Shown: positions 18,274-26,860, counted from the first letter of the stretch. The stretch is DNA of 64,000 nt from JBLMYQ01 sp050258375 (GCA_050258375.1 JBLMYQ010000051.1:68254-132253), one strand, 5' to 3'. Notes: generated from the letters alone by a model not told the origin. Made by a program: numbers and translations.

Positions 18274-18597
18274 TTAGCCTAACACTTTCCAGCTAAGTTT
18301 GAATCCTGCCTCTTCAACTATTTCCAAGGCTTTATTCAGGAATTCAATTCCAATCTCAGGAAATTCATAGCCTGTAAAAATCTTTATTTCAATATTTCGA
18401 TCTTTAGCATCCGGGTATACTTCGAATATCTCTCCACTTTCAATAAAACTTAGATACACATTTATCTTTTCTTGCAGTAATATTAAATGATTTTTTTCTT
18501 CTTCCCAATCCAGGTCATCAATAATTGATAAAACAACAGCCTCCGTTTGATTATCAATACCAATTGCATCTACTTCATTAATTTTTTCTAACGACAT
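18274..18597 (-). CDS. Small acidic protein, candidate immunity protein (DUF6572-like)
   Basis: 107 residues, acidic, no signal peptide. The pattern (AIGIDNQTEAVVLSIIDDLDW, then LLLQEKIN-like and FIESGEI) resembles what I recall of the DUF6572 family; I could not verify this. It lies 21 bp downstream of the predicted nuclease toxin on the same strand, the usual place for its cognate immunity protein. Assignment as immunity is inferred from this context. It could instead be an unrelated housekeeping protein. Confidence 0.6.
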   Translation of the reverse strand: MSLEKINEVDAIGIDNQTEAVVLSIIDDLDWEEEKNHLILLQEKINVYLSFIESGEIFEVYPDAKDRNIEIKIFTGYEFPEIGIEFLNKALEIVEEAGFKLSWKVLG

Positions 18598-18618
18598 AAA
18601 AATCAGTCCTCCGATTAT

Positions 18619-20271
18619 TTATTCTTTAGGTCTTACAATATCTACTTTAGTCGGAGGTATCTTCGTACCCCCTTTAAAAGGCGGCTTGCCTTTTCCCACT
18701 ACAGTTGCACCTTTTTGTTCAATCTCCGGAAATGCCTTTTTTTGATTTTTTGTCAAAGGAGCTGTTAAAGATGACTTAGACTCTGTTATTTTTACATCCC
18801 CGGCTTTTTTATCAATTCCCAAAAGATCCAACTTGGTTTTAACACCACTTTCAGTTTTAACTGTTATCTGCTCAACTACATCCCTTTGTGTCTTCTCTAT
18901 TTCTTGTTTTACAACCTTTTCAAATGCATCCCCTTTAGCCTTATTTTCAAGCACTTGAGATGCTTTTTTGCTGGCATCCGAGACATCATCAACCTTTTCA
19001 ATAACTTCGGCACCTTCCTTGATTACCTTCTTAACCTCATCTTCATGCTTACCTAAAATCCCAAGAGCTTCGCCAATACCATGTATGGCTTTTCCTGTTC
19101 CCTTAACTCCCTCTCTTACCAGCTTACCGCTTACTATAGGTACTATTGTTGCCCCTGCCGTTATCATTCTTTCCCAAGGCGCCAGCTTTTCACCGGTAAT
19201 CAAATCAACTCCTGTTGACATTTCCTGATAATCCTTTGCATCGCCAACCCACGGAACGAAACCTAACGCCATTGAAACCCACCAGCTTAAAGGTCCATTT
19301 CCTCTCTTGACTGCTTCATCTGCTCCGCCGCTCTTTAACCATCCATTTAAGTTGCCGCCAGATTCGCTCCATCCTCCATCATCAGCATATGCCTTCACAG
19401 CAGAAAAAAGCATTACGGAAGATAATGCAAAAAAGATTGCTGATGCTGTTTTTGAAGTCTTTATTCTCATATTTAATATTAACAGACAAACAATAAAGAA
19501 TAAACAAGCATATTTAGCAAAGTCCCCCTTTGTTGCTAAAGGAAAAACAGAATAAAGGATAAGACCTAAAGAACCACCTCGCAAGGCACAAGAAACAAGG
19601 TCTATATAAAAAGCTTTCCGGGGATTGATATTGAAAAACCTTTGATAATCCCCCCAAGCCAGATATGTAACAAGTATAACAAAACTCCCCTGCCTTGCAG
19701 TTACAGACAAAAATATCAATACTGCCAGCAATATAGCAGTAAATGGATTCAGAACAAAGACTCCCACAGCAAAGCCAAAGATTATACCCCCCAAAAATAC
19801 TGATAACCCAAAAGAGCCTGGCTTTTCAAAGAAATCTTGTATTAATCTCATAATACCATTTAATACTGATAATATATAGAGCTTTAATCCCGAAAGTCTC
19901 AGACGTGCAATTGTGCCCCAAAATAAGCAGGAAAGCAGCCCCCAAAAAAGGTTAACATTTAACATTCTCAAATTTCTTTGAGCCGGGGTTTCTCCTCCTA
20001 CGTCAACAGCAATTATATAATTAAGGAACTTATTAGTGCCTGCTCCAAATCCCTCATTCAAAACAACCAGCATATACGTGTGCAGAATAAGAATTAGAAC
20101 CCCAGTAATTAATGCTATTATTATCCTTCTTATCAGATGTTTTGGCGAGAATATATTTTTAAGTATGTAGATAAAAAGTCCAAATAACGATTTTGGAAGC
20201 TCTTGCTTTTTCGAGGAAGCATCCTGGTCTTGTTTGTTATTTTTATTTTCAATCGTATTTATGTTAGCCAT
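18619..20271 (-). CDS. Candidate polymorphic toxin: membrane N-terminus, pretoxin-like region, nuclease-like C-terminus
   Basis: 550 residues. The N-terminal ~310 contain about seven hydrophobic segments, ending near an AYADD-like site. Then a region with DAKDYQEMSTGVDLITGEKL resembles the pretoxin TG (PT-TG) linker of polymorphic toxins. After a helical stretch, the C-terminus has D482 (TKLDLLGI), E497-S-K499 and Q510, a PD-(D/E)xK/Tox-REase-like arrangement suggesting a DNase. It lacks an LXG or WXG100 delivery domain, so export is unexplained. A small acidic candidate immunity gene follows immediately. The toxin role is inferred from architecture. Confidence 0.65.
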   Translation of the reverse strand: MANINTIENKNNKQDQDASSKKQELPKSLFGLFIYILKNIFSPKHLIRRIIIALITGVLILILHTYMLVVLNEGFGAGTNKFLNYIIAVDVGGETPAQRNLRMLNVNLFWGLLSCLFWGTIARLRLSGLKLYILSVLNGIMRLIQDFFEKPGSFGLSVFLGGIIFGFAVGVFVLNPFTAILLAVLIFLSVTARQGSFVILVTYLAWGDYQRFFNINPRKAFYIDLVSCALRGGSLGLILYSVFPLATKGDFAKYACLFFIVCLLILNMRIKTSKTASAIFFALSSVMLFSAVKAYADDGGWSESGGNLNGWLKSGGADEAVKRGNGPLSWWVSMALGFVPWVGDAKDYQEMSTGVDLITGEKLAPWERMITAGATIVPIVSGKLVREGVKGTGKAIHGIGEALGILGKHEDEVKKVIKEGAEVIEKVDDVSDASKKASQVLENKAKGDAFEKVVKQEIEKTQRDVVEQITVKTESGVKTKLDLLGIDKKAGDVKITESKSSLTAPLTKNQKKAFPEIEQKGATVVGKGKPPFKGGTKIPPTKVDIVRPKE

Positions 20272-20347
20272 TTTACCTCCAATTCTGTAAGTTCACATTT
20301 AATATTAACATAATTTTACTATTATTGATATATTTTGTAAATATGAA

Positions 20348-20382
20348 GAAAAAAATAGATTGGAAAATAATTTCCAACCCAT
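20348..20382 (-). terminator. Terminator after spoIIID
   Basis: TTGGAAATTATTTTCCAA on the minus strand followed by TCTATTTTTTT, just after the spoIIID stop. Confidence 0.7.
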
Positions 20383-20391
20383 TTATATAAC

Positions 20392-20646
20392 TTATTTTAT
20401 TCTTTTTGCATATTTAAGGCGCGTTGCCTCTCCTCCACGAATATGGCTTTCTTCTTTGTTCTTATTCAGCACAGCCCTTACCTGCCTCGCCAATCTACTA
20501 TTAACTTTGGGTAATATTCTTACTACGTCGTTATGAACTGTACTTTTGCTAATCCCAAAACTTTCTCCGGCTTTTCTTACGGTAGCATCATTAGCAACAA
20601 TATACATGCCAATCTTTACCGCACGTTTACTCATGTAGCTTTGCAT
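20392..20646 (-). CDS. spoIIID: Stage III sporulation transcriptional regulator SpoIIID
   Basis: An 84-residue DNA-binding regulator of the sigma-E to sigma-K switch in the mother cell. The helix-turn-helix lies in TVRKAGESFGISKSTVHNDV, and the basic C-terminus (ATRLKYAKRIK) is typical of SpoIIID. The start is the ATG at 20646 after AAAGGAGGAAAAATA; upstream in-frame codons are not part of the family. Its presence marks a spore former. It is followed by a hairpin terminator. Confidence 0.96.
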   Translation of the reverse strand: MQSYMSKRAVKIGMYIVANDATVRKAGESFGISKSTVHNDVVRILPKVNSRLARQVRAVLNKNKEESHIRGGEATRLKYAKRIK

Positions 20647-20819
20647 TATTTTTCCTCCTTTTTTAACTTCCCACTTTAACAACGTCCGACAGCTTGCCAT
20701 TAGGCACAAATTGCGTTTTCAACCATCCTCTCTTACATCAAAAGACATCTAAAAAACAATATTATGATAAATGATTCTTATTTTATCAAAAGATTGCTTT
20801 TTCCTCAACAATAATTTTC

Positions 20820-21086
20820 TTACTTAAAATAATTCAAAATTACCAGCAATATAACTCCTGGAATTCCCAGTACTCCAACAACTATCGCTGTTATAACATT
20901 AATGCCTATATTAATTCCAACAGAGCCTCCAAATACATTTAACAGCCATAATACAATCCCCCCCAAGGCTGCATTAATAAACAATTTTACAAGAAATTTC
21001 AGCGGAACAATCAAAATCTTGCCTATTACGTAAAGTACTATCAATCCAAAAACATATGCAAGAAGAGTATTAGTTTCAATCCCCAT
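20820..21086 (-). CDS. bofA: BofA family protein (pro-sigma-K processing inhibitor)
   Basis: 88 residues, nearly all hydrophobic, with three membrane segments and the family ending VVGVLGIPGVILLVILNYF. In Bacillus BofA holds the SpoIVFB protease inactive until the forespore signals. It lies just after yaaL, the same neighbour as in Bacillus (recR-yaaL-bofA), and before spoIIID. Assignment is by sequence pattern and neighbourhood. Confidence 0.93.
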   Translation of the reverse strand: MGIETNTLLAYVFGLIVLYVIGKILIVPLKFLVKLFINAALGGIVLWLLNVFGGSVGINIGINVITAIVVGVLGIPGVILLVILNYFK

Positions 21087-21150
21087 ATAATCAACCCCTA
21101 GAAAACTTTGTCCATGTTACATTATATAGAGCATGAACTATAAATATTCC

Positions 21151-21507
21151 TTAAAATCCCTTTGGGGCTTGCTGATTTTCAAGTTTTATTTCAAATACAT
21201 CTTCAAATCCCCATTTAATTCCTCTTTCTTTGGCCTTTTTGAGAAGATAATCATATTTTAGCTGAGAAGCCTTCATCAAATATATGTAATAATCTATAAG
21301 CTCGTCCTCTTGAGCAAATTCGTAATTCATTGTAGCAATGACCCATTCATTTCTAGCCCTTTTAAGATTTTCAACAACCTCTTCAATTTCTTCTTTATCT
21401 TTTTTATTTCTTTTTATTATGTTTCTTTGTCTGGATAATTTGTCCACAAAAGCAACAAACGTATCCTGTCCTTTTAATTTAATTTCATCAATAATATTAA
21501 GGTCCAT
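21151..21507 (-). CDS. yaaL: YaaL family (DUF2508) protein
   Basis: A 118-residue, charged, helical protein of unknown function. The core RARNEWVIATMNYEFAQEDELIDYYIY matches the DUF2508/YaaL pattern, and the bofA gene follows, as in Bacillus. It is about 45 residues longer than Bacillus YaaL, with an added lysine-rich N-terminal helix. Separated from obg by about 250 bp that holds only AT-rich sequence and a half repeat of family A1. Confidence 0.85.
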   Translation of the reverse strand: MDLNIIDEIKLKGQDTFVAFVDKLSRQRNIIKRNKKDKEEIEEVVENLKRARNEWVIATMNYEFAQEDELIDYYIYLMKASQLKYDYLLKKAKERGIKWGFEDVFEIKLENQQAPKGF

Positions 21508-21718
21508 TTTCTCACCCCCTGAAAAATTTCCTTAATATTATAGTCAAATTTTTCCTTTTTTATTCTTAAAAGAACAAAAGTAAAAATCAATAAATTTGAA
21601 AACCAAAATTCATTGATTTTCACACTTTAGGTCGCTTCGCTCCCAAGTTCATATATGAAACTTTTGATGAAATATAGTTACAGTAAGGCTTTGAAGCGAA
21701 CTTTCCTATATTATAAAA

Positions 21719-21758
21719 ACCCCCGTCTTTCTCAAAAGAGGGGGCTAGTGGTGAGTTA
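21719..21758. repeat. Palindromic repeat family A1, half copy at the obg stop
   Basis: CCCCC...CTCAAAAGAGGGGGCTAGTGGTGAGTTA. It ends in the same GGTGAGTT motif as the trpB and trpC copies. On the minus strand TAACTCACC provides the obg TAA stop codon. The remaining gap to yaaL shows no second half. Confidence 0.65.
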
Positions 21759-23024
21759 TCTTACATATTCAAATTCTATATCATAAATTTGTACTGTATC
21801 GCCTTCTTCTATTCCCATTTTTTCAAGTTCCTTAGAAATCCCAAGCTTATTCATTGCTCTCTGGAAATATTGAAGAGATTCTGTGTCATCAAAGTTAACC
21901 TTTCTTAAAACTCTCTTCATAACCTCCCCTTCAATCACAAAGATTTCGCCTTCACGTCTTATATTCCAACCATCATCTTTAACTTCATAAACCAATTCTT
22001 CTTCAATAATAGTTTCTTCTTCAACAGGTATTTCTTTGAGCAGTTCGCTAACCCTGTAGAAAACCTCCTTTAAACCTTCGCCGATAGCAGCACAGATTGG
22101 GAATACCTCATATCCTTCTGCTGCCAGCTTATCTTTTAGCTTTTTAAAATTCTCTTCTGCCTCCGGAAGATCCATCTTGTTTGCAGCAACAATCTGCTTT
22201 CTGGTTGCAAGCTTTTGATTAAATTGCTTTAACTCAGAATTTATCTTTTCAAAATCCTCTATTGGGTTTCTGCCTTCAACACCTGAGACATCCAAAACAT
22301 GAACAAGCACTCTGGTTCTTTCAACATGCCTAAGAAACTGATGACCTAATCCAACACCCTCATGTGCTCCTTCAATCAACCCTGGTATATCAGCAAGAAC
22401 AAAACTGACTCCATCATCCAGCATTACAACCCCCAGGTTTGGTTCAAGAGTTGTAAAATGATAATCAGCTATTTTGGGTTTTGCCGAGGTCATAATTGAA
22501 AGTATGGTTGATTTTCCAACATTGGGATAACCCACAAGCCCAACATCTGCAAGAAGCTTCAGTTCAAGGAGTATCTCGCGTTCCTCTCCTTCTTCACCCT
22601 GTTCTGCAAATCGCGGAATCTGCCTTGTTGATGTAGTAAATCTTGCATTACCGCGTCCACCTCTTCCGCCCTTTACAACAACAAATCTTTGACCATCTTC
22701 AGTTAAGTCAGCAATCACCTTGCCTGTATTAATATCCTTAATCACAGTTCCAGGCGGCACCTTTATTACAAGGTCTTCCGCACCTCTGCCAGTACGGTCA
22801 CTTGGTCCTCCGTTTTCACCTGGTTTTGCATTATAACGCTTTTTATATCTAAAATCCATAAGTGTACTCATGGAGCCATCAACTCTAAAAATTACATCTG
22901 CACCTTTGCCACCATCTCCACCATCAGGGCCCCCTGCAGCAATGTATTTTTCTCTCCTGAATGAAACTATCCCATTACCGCCCTTGCCAGCTTTTACATA
23001 TATTTTTGCTACATCTACGAACAA
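21756..23024 (-). CDS. obg: GTPase Obg (CgtA)
   Basis: Essential ribosome-assembly and stress GTPase; 422 residues. The N-terminal glycine-rich Obg fold (residues 1-158) has GGDGGKGADVIF and GGRGGRGNARF. The G domain has GYPNVGKST (G1), DIPGLIEGAHEGVGLGHQF (G3/switch II) and NKMD (G4). The C-terminal OCT domain covers roughly 340-420. It lies downstream of the rplU-prp-rpmA operon, an arrangement conserved in Firmicutes. Its stop codon is supplied by the end of a family A1 repeat. Confidence 0.98.
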   Translation of the reverse strand: MFVDVAKIYVKAGKGGNGIVSFRREKYIAAGGPDGGDGGKGADVIFRVDGSMSTLMDFRYKKRYNAKPGENGGPSDRTGRGAEDLVIKVPPGTVIKDINTGKVIADLTEDGQRFVVVKGGRGGRGNARFTTSTRQIPRFAEQGEEGEEREILLELKLLADVGLVGYPNVGKSTILSIMTSAKPKIADYHFTTLEPNLGVVMLDDGVSFVLADIPGLIEGAHEGVGLGHQFLRHVERTRVLVHVLDVSGVEGRNPIEDFEKINSELKQFNQKLATRKQIVAANKMDLPEAEENFKKLKDKLAAEGYEVFPICAAIGEGLKEVFYRVSELLKEIPVEEETIIEEELVYEVKDDGWNIRREGEIFVIEGEVMKRVLRKVNFDDTESLQYFQRAMNKLGISKELEKMGIEEGDTVQIYDIEFEYVR

Positions 23025-23223
23025 AATTGCACCTCCTCTTAACTATAGAGTAACTTTTACGGGTCAGTGTAAAGTAGTATCCTGCTTTCAACCAACTAAT
23101 ACTTTAATTTTACACTACATTCAGCTTATAATTTATTATTGCTTTAAACTGTTTTTTTACACAATTAACTTTTAAATATTTTTTGTGTTTTTAACTTTAC
23201 ATTTTACACTTTAAATTTTACAC

Positions 23224-23252
23224 TAAAAAACCCGGTCGCCCGGGTTTTTTTT
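23224..23252. terminator. Bidirectional terminator after rpmA
   Basis: AAAAAACCCGG-TCGC-CCGGGTTTTTTTT: a GC-rich stem with T-runs on both strands. It overlaps the first bases of the rpmA stop codon. Confidence 0.92.
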
Positions 23253-23535
23253 AGTTAGCTACTGGAACTACATTCACTTGTTTTTTGTCCTTACCTTTAT
23301 GTGTGAATCTGACAACACCTGAAGCTGTCGCAAACAGTGTATCATCACTACCAATATCTACGTTTGTTCCCGGATAAATTTTTGTTCCCCTCTGTCTAAC
23401 AAGAATGTTTCCTGCTAAAACATACTGCCCATCAGCTCTTTTTACTCCGAGTCTCTTTGATTCGCTGTCACGTCCGTTTCTGGTACTACCCATTCCTTTT
23501 TTGTGAGCGAATAATTGAAGATTTATTCTAAACAT
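23251..23535 (-). CDS. rpmA: Ribosomal protein L27, with cleavable N-terminal extension
   Basis: Large-subunit protein near the peptidyl-transferase centre; 94 residues. It starts MFRINLQLFAHKKG: the Firmicutes-type nine-residue extension that Prp removes after LQLFA so that the mature protein begins HKKG. The prp gene is directly upstream. Its ribosome-binding site (AAGGAGGTG) is inside the prp tail. Confidence 0.98.
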   Translation of the reverse strand: MFRINLQLFAHKKGMGSTRNGRDSESKRLGVKRADGQYVLAGNILVRQRGTKIYPGTNVDIGSDDTLFATASGVVRFTHKGKDKKQVNVVPVAN

Positions 23536-23538
23536 AGA

Positions 23539-23877
23539 TTACACCTCCTTATCTGACAATCTAATAAATTTTTTATACTTTTCGCTTATATCCCTAATCC
23601 CAAGAACCATTGTTTCCAATATAACCTGGGCATATTCTGATTTTTCTGCGCTAATATCATCAGGGATACTACATTTTAAATAGCCCTTTTCTGAATCAAT
23701 TGTAATAACAGGATTTATATCCAAAAGTCTTTCCAGACCTATTATTGCAGTTCCTGAAACCGCAGAGACACCCGCACATACAATATCTTTTCCAGCCTTA
23801 TCAAATCCGGCATGCCCATCGATGGCAAAATCTTTTATTGTACCGTCTTTGCTTCTTTTAATTGAAACTACAATCAT
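23539..23877 (-). CDS. prp: Ribosomal-processing cysteine protease Prp
   Basis: 112 residues. The catalytic His is in IDGHAGFDKAGKD and the Cys in DIVCAGVSAV, the dyad of the Prp family. It removes the L27 N-terminal extension encoded by the next gene. It overlaps the rplU stop by 4 bp (ATGA) and lies between rplU and rpmA as in most Firmicutes. Confidence 0.97.
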   Translation of the reverse strand: MIVVSIKRSKDGTIKDFAIDGHAGFDKAGKDIVCAGVSAVSGTAIIGLERLLDINPVITIDSEKGYLKCSIPDDISAEKSEYAQVILETMVLGIRDISEKYKKFIRLSDKEV

Positions 23878-24185
23878 ACACTTATTTTTGCTATTTGAAT
23901 TTTTGTATATGCTTGTCTGTGTCCTTGCTTTTTCTTATAGTTCTTCTTCGCTTTATACTTGAATACTATAATTTTTTCACCTCTGCCTTGCTTCAAAACC
24001 TTTGCTGAAACACTTGCAGCTTTTACATAAGGTGTTCCGACTTCAAGACCCTTGTCAGTTGATACAGCTAGGACAGTTTCGAAGTTAACCTCCTGACCTT
24101 CTTCAGCATTCAGTTTCTCAACAAATACTATGTCTCCCTCCTGAACCCTGTACTGCTTACCTCCAGTTTCTAAAACAGCGTACAT
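23874..24185 (-). CDS. rplU: Ribosomal protein L21
   Basis: 103 residues, starting MYAVLETGGKQYRVQEGD and ending with the basic KKNYKKKQGHRQAYTKIQI signature. The ATG at 24185 has GGAGGTGCGTT upstream. First gene of rplU-prp-rpmA. No conserved L21 autoregulatory leader could be recognised in the upstream region, which is instead occupied by a family B repeat. Confidence 0.97.
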   Translation of the reverse strand: MYAVLETGGKQYRVQEGDIVFVEKLNAEEGQEVNFETVLAVSTDKGLEVGTPYVKAASVSAKVLKQGRGEKIIVFKYKAKKNYKKKQGHRQAYTKIQIAKISV

Positions 24186-24228
24186 AACGCACCTCCTATA
24201 TACAAACTCGCTAACCCAAGGCACTTGT

Positions 24229-24350
24229 CGAATGTCGATAAGCTACGTATTACTGCGTTGTGCTTCGGTCTCAAAGTGCTCACGTACTTTGTGTACGCTC
24301 CGCGCTTTTCGCCTCGCACGCCTTGTACTACTTGCTTCTGAACATTCTCA
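24229..24350. repeat. Repeat family B, diverged copy upstream of rplU
   Basis: Shares with the reverse complement of 5990-6087 the order GATAAGC, ATTACTGCG, GTGCTCACGTACTTT, GTACGCTCCGCGC, CTTGTACTNCTTGCTTCT. It is oppositely oriented to its downstream gene compared with the trp copy. It fills much of the 269-bp rng-rplU gap. Confidence 0.65.
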
Positions 24351-24454
24351 TTGGTTGACTTCTTATATTTTAGGTTTTATCCATGAACTATAAACCCTCA
24401 ACCATTAATCAAGTTTTTTCAAACCTTTGTTATGCGGCTACACGCTGAATTATT

Positions 24455-25954
24455 TTAGCATAGAAGTGTGTCGCTGTCAATCTCTCTTATTCTAAATTCT
24501 TCATGCTTGAAATTCCCTAATTCCTTTACTACTATCCGCTTACAATATTTATTCTCTAATTTTTCAACATTCTGATTGTTTTCTCCGGCCAAAACCCTTG
24601 CAACCTCAGGATGAGCTTCTACCTGCACTGCATTTGCAAGCGATTGTGTAAATATTTTTCCGATTTCTCGTTCAGCATTCCTTGCAACAGTATGTGGCGA
24701 CAGAATCTCTCCTGTTCCTGAGCAGTACGGACATTCCACATTCAAAACCGATGAGAGCTTCTGTCTGATTTTTTTCCTTGTCATCTCAACCAATCCTAAA
24801 GAAGTTATTCCGGACACCATTGTTTTAGTTCTGTCTTTCTTTAAAGCATTTTTCAGCACGTCAAGAACCTGCTGTTGATGGTCAGTAGAATACATATCTA
24901 TGAAATCAATAACTATTATGCCTCCAATATCTCTCAATCTTAATTGTTTAGCAATTTCCTTTGCAGCTTCAAGATTTGCCTTTAAAACAGTTTCCTCAAG
25001 GTCATTACTTCCTACAAACTTCCCTGTATTTACATCAATGACCGTAAGTGCCTCTGTTTTATCAATGATCAGATATCCGCCGCATTTTAACCAAACCTTC
25101 TGACTTAATGCCTTTTGAATCTTTGATTCAATTTGATAATACTCAAAAATATCATAATTTTTATTAAAATATTCAACCCTTGCTTTGAGAGCTGGCGCCA
25201 AGGCTTCAACAAGCTCCATGACCTTCAAATATTCTTGCCTATCGTTTATTACAAGTTTATCAATATTTCTGGTGAATAAATCCCTTGCTACTCTATAAGT
25301 AAGATTAAGATCTTTATGCAGTACCCTTGGAACAGGTCCTGAGTTTTCACGTATACTTATTCTCTCCCATAATCTTATCAAGAAATTTATATCCTGAGCA
25401 AACTCATCCTCTTCAAGTCCTTCTGCTGCAGTTCTTACAATAAGCCCCATACCTTCAGGTTTATATTTTTCTGCAATTGCTTTTAGTCTCTCTCGTTCTT
25501 TTTCGTCTTCAATTCTTCTGGAAATCCCAACATGCTCATCCTTGGGAAGTAAAACCAGATATCTTCCGGGAAGGGTTAAATGAGTGGATACCCTTGGACC
25601 TTTAGTTCCAATAGGTTCTTTTATTACTTGTATGGTTATTTCTTCACCCTGGCTTAATATATCATCAATTCTTGCGTCTCTGGGTTTCTCTTCTTCTGTT
25701 TCTTCCTCTTCTGAATATATACCTTTTGCAGAAATAATATCTCCCACATAAAGAAAAGCATTTTTCTCAAAGCCAATATCTACAAAAGCAGCCTGCATCC
25801 CCGGAAGTACACTGGAAACCTTCCCTCTGTATATATTACCTGCCATCCCCTCATTCTCCGGTCTTTCAATGTACAGCTCCGCAAGCTCTCTGTCCTCGGT
25901 TATTGCAACCCTTGTTTCATCAATACCAACATCAATGATGATTTCAGTAACCAT
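24455..25954 (-). CDS. rng: Ribonuclease G/E
   Basis: Single-strand-specific endoribonuclease acting on rRNA precursors and mRNA; 499 residues, RNase G-like length. An S1-like RNA-binding segment covers residues about 38-125 (GNIYRGKVSSVLPGMQAAFVDIG). The catalytic DNase-I-like region holds VIDVNTGKFVG and IVIDFIDM with the Mg-binding Asp residues. The Zn-link CPYCSGTG is near residue 412. It lacks the long RNase E scaffold tail. It lies upstream of the rplU operon and downstream of the DUF2344 gene. Confidence 0.96.
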   Translation of the reverse strand: MVTEIIIDVGIDETRVAITEDRELAELYIERPENEGMAGNIYRGKVSSVLPGMQAAFVDIGFEKNAFLYVGDIISAKGIYSEEEETEEEKPRDARIDDILSQGEEITIQVIKEPIGTKGPRVSTHLTLPGRYLVLLPKDEHVGISRRIEDEKERERLKAIAEKYKPEGMGLIVRTAAEGLEEDEFAQDINFLIRLWERISIRENSGPVPRVLHKDLNLTYRVARDLFTRNIDKLVINDRQEYLKVMELVEALAPALKARVEYFNKNYDIFEYYQIESKIQKALSQKVWLKCGGYLIIDKTEALTVIDVNTGKFVGSNDLEETVLKANLEAAKEIAKQLRLRDIGGIIVIDFIDMYSTDHQQQVLDVLKNALKKDRTKTMVSGITSLGLVEMTRKKIRQKLSSVLNVECPYCSGTGEILSPHTVARNAEREIGKIFTQSLANAVQVEAHPEVARVLAGENNQNVEKLENKYCKRIVVKELGNFKHEEFRIREIDSDTLLC

Positions 25955-26049
25955 TCATACACCCCCTACGCTCCCTCCCCAATTACAAATGAAGAAAGAA
26001 CAAAAATTATAAACTCTATATTAAAGGGCTTCCCCCTTAATTAACTCAG

Positions 26050-26182
26050 TTGACCTCCCTATCCCTCCTAAAAAGAGGCGAACAGCAAGCCTTTGTAAAA
26101 AAACCTAAGTTCATTGACTTTTACAACATTTACTTCCAACGCTCTACTATTCTCTCCCTTTTTCAGGGAGGACAGGAGGGTC
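26050..26182. repeat. Palindromic repeat family A2 copy between the DUF2344 gene and rng
   Basis: Left TGACCTCCCTATCCCTCCT, right AGGGAGGACAGGAGGGTC. It shares both ends with the 3747-3873 copy, while the middle differs. Its right end is translated as the last twelve residues of the DUF2344 protein. Confidence 0.8.
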
Positions 26183-26860
26183 TTTCTGTATTAACTCAGT
26201 ACAATCCTTCCCATACAATGCTGTTCTATGGATTCTCAATATATCAAGCTCCATCTTGCTTTCAGCATTAAACGCTTTAATAACCAGCTCCGGCTTGAGG
26301 TTTGAGATGCTGCCGGCACTCAAGGTCATTAAAAAGCCGCCTTCTTTTTCATTATAATCTATTAACGCAAGCTCAAAAATATCAGCTCTAATATCAATAT
26401 CTTTAATCTTGCCCTTAGATTCCTTTTCAACTCTAATAGAATCTTTTTTGAGAAAAACATCAATATTTTTTCTTAAATTGTCTTTGCTTATTTCAATACC
26501 AAAATTCGTCCAGACTTTATATGAAGCCACATTAATGCTTGACATAAGACTCTCCTTCGAATCTATATAGCCAGCCTCAATAATTCTGAATCCTTCCGGC
26601 ATATTGCTATTCATTCTTTCTTTAAACTCTTCCGGTTTAATCTTTTCATCCATCTCTAAATCAACAAGCTCTGAATCGCTTGTAACTCCAACGGAAAGAG
26701 GAAGTCCAAACGACATCTGCGGTCTTGGATTGAAACCTTGCGAATGTGTAATTGGGATTCCTGCACGTCTGATTGCTCTTTCAAAGGTTCTTAACGTATC
26801 AAGATGAGAAATATATTTTACTGTTTCCCCTTTTGAAAATTTTGCCCTCAGTCTATTCAA
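26147..26860 (-). CDS. TIGR03936 / DUF2344 family protein
   Basis: About 237 residues, starting with TTG at 26860 inside the end of the radical-SAM gene (8-bp overlap, AAGGGGGA ribosome-binding site). The pattern RAKFSKGETVKYISHLDT and HSQGFNPRPQMSFGLPL is characteristic of this family, which is nearly always encoded next to, or fused with, the TIGR03960 radical-SAM protein. Function unknown; RNA or RNase G-related roles are proposed from context only. Its last 12 residues (KDPPVLPEKGRE) are read from a family A2 repeat and are unlikely to be native. Confidence 0.9.
   Translation of the reverse strand: MNRLRAKFSKGETVKYISHLDTLRTFERAIRRAGIPITHSQGFNPRPQMSFGLPLSVGVTSDSELVDLEMDEKIKPEEFKERMNSNMPEGFRIIEAGYIDSKESLMSSINVASYKVWTNFGIEISKDNLRKNIDVFLKKDSIRVEKESKGKIKDIDIRADIFELALIDYNEKEGGFLMTLSAGSISNLKPELVIKAFNAESKMELDILRIHRTALYGKDCTELIQKDPPVLPEKGRE

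Noticed and set aside
24186..24454. L21 autoregulatory leader
   Set aside because: I could not find its conserved structure; the region is mainly repeat family B.
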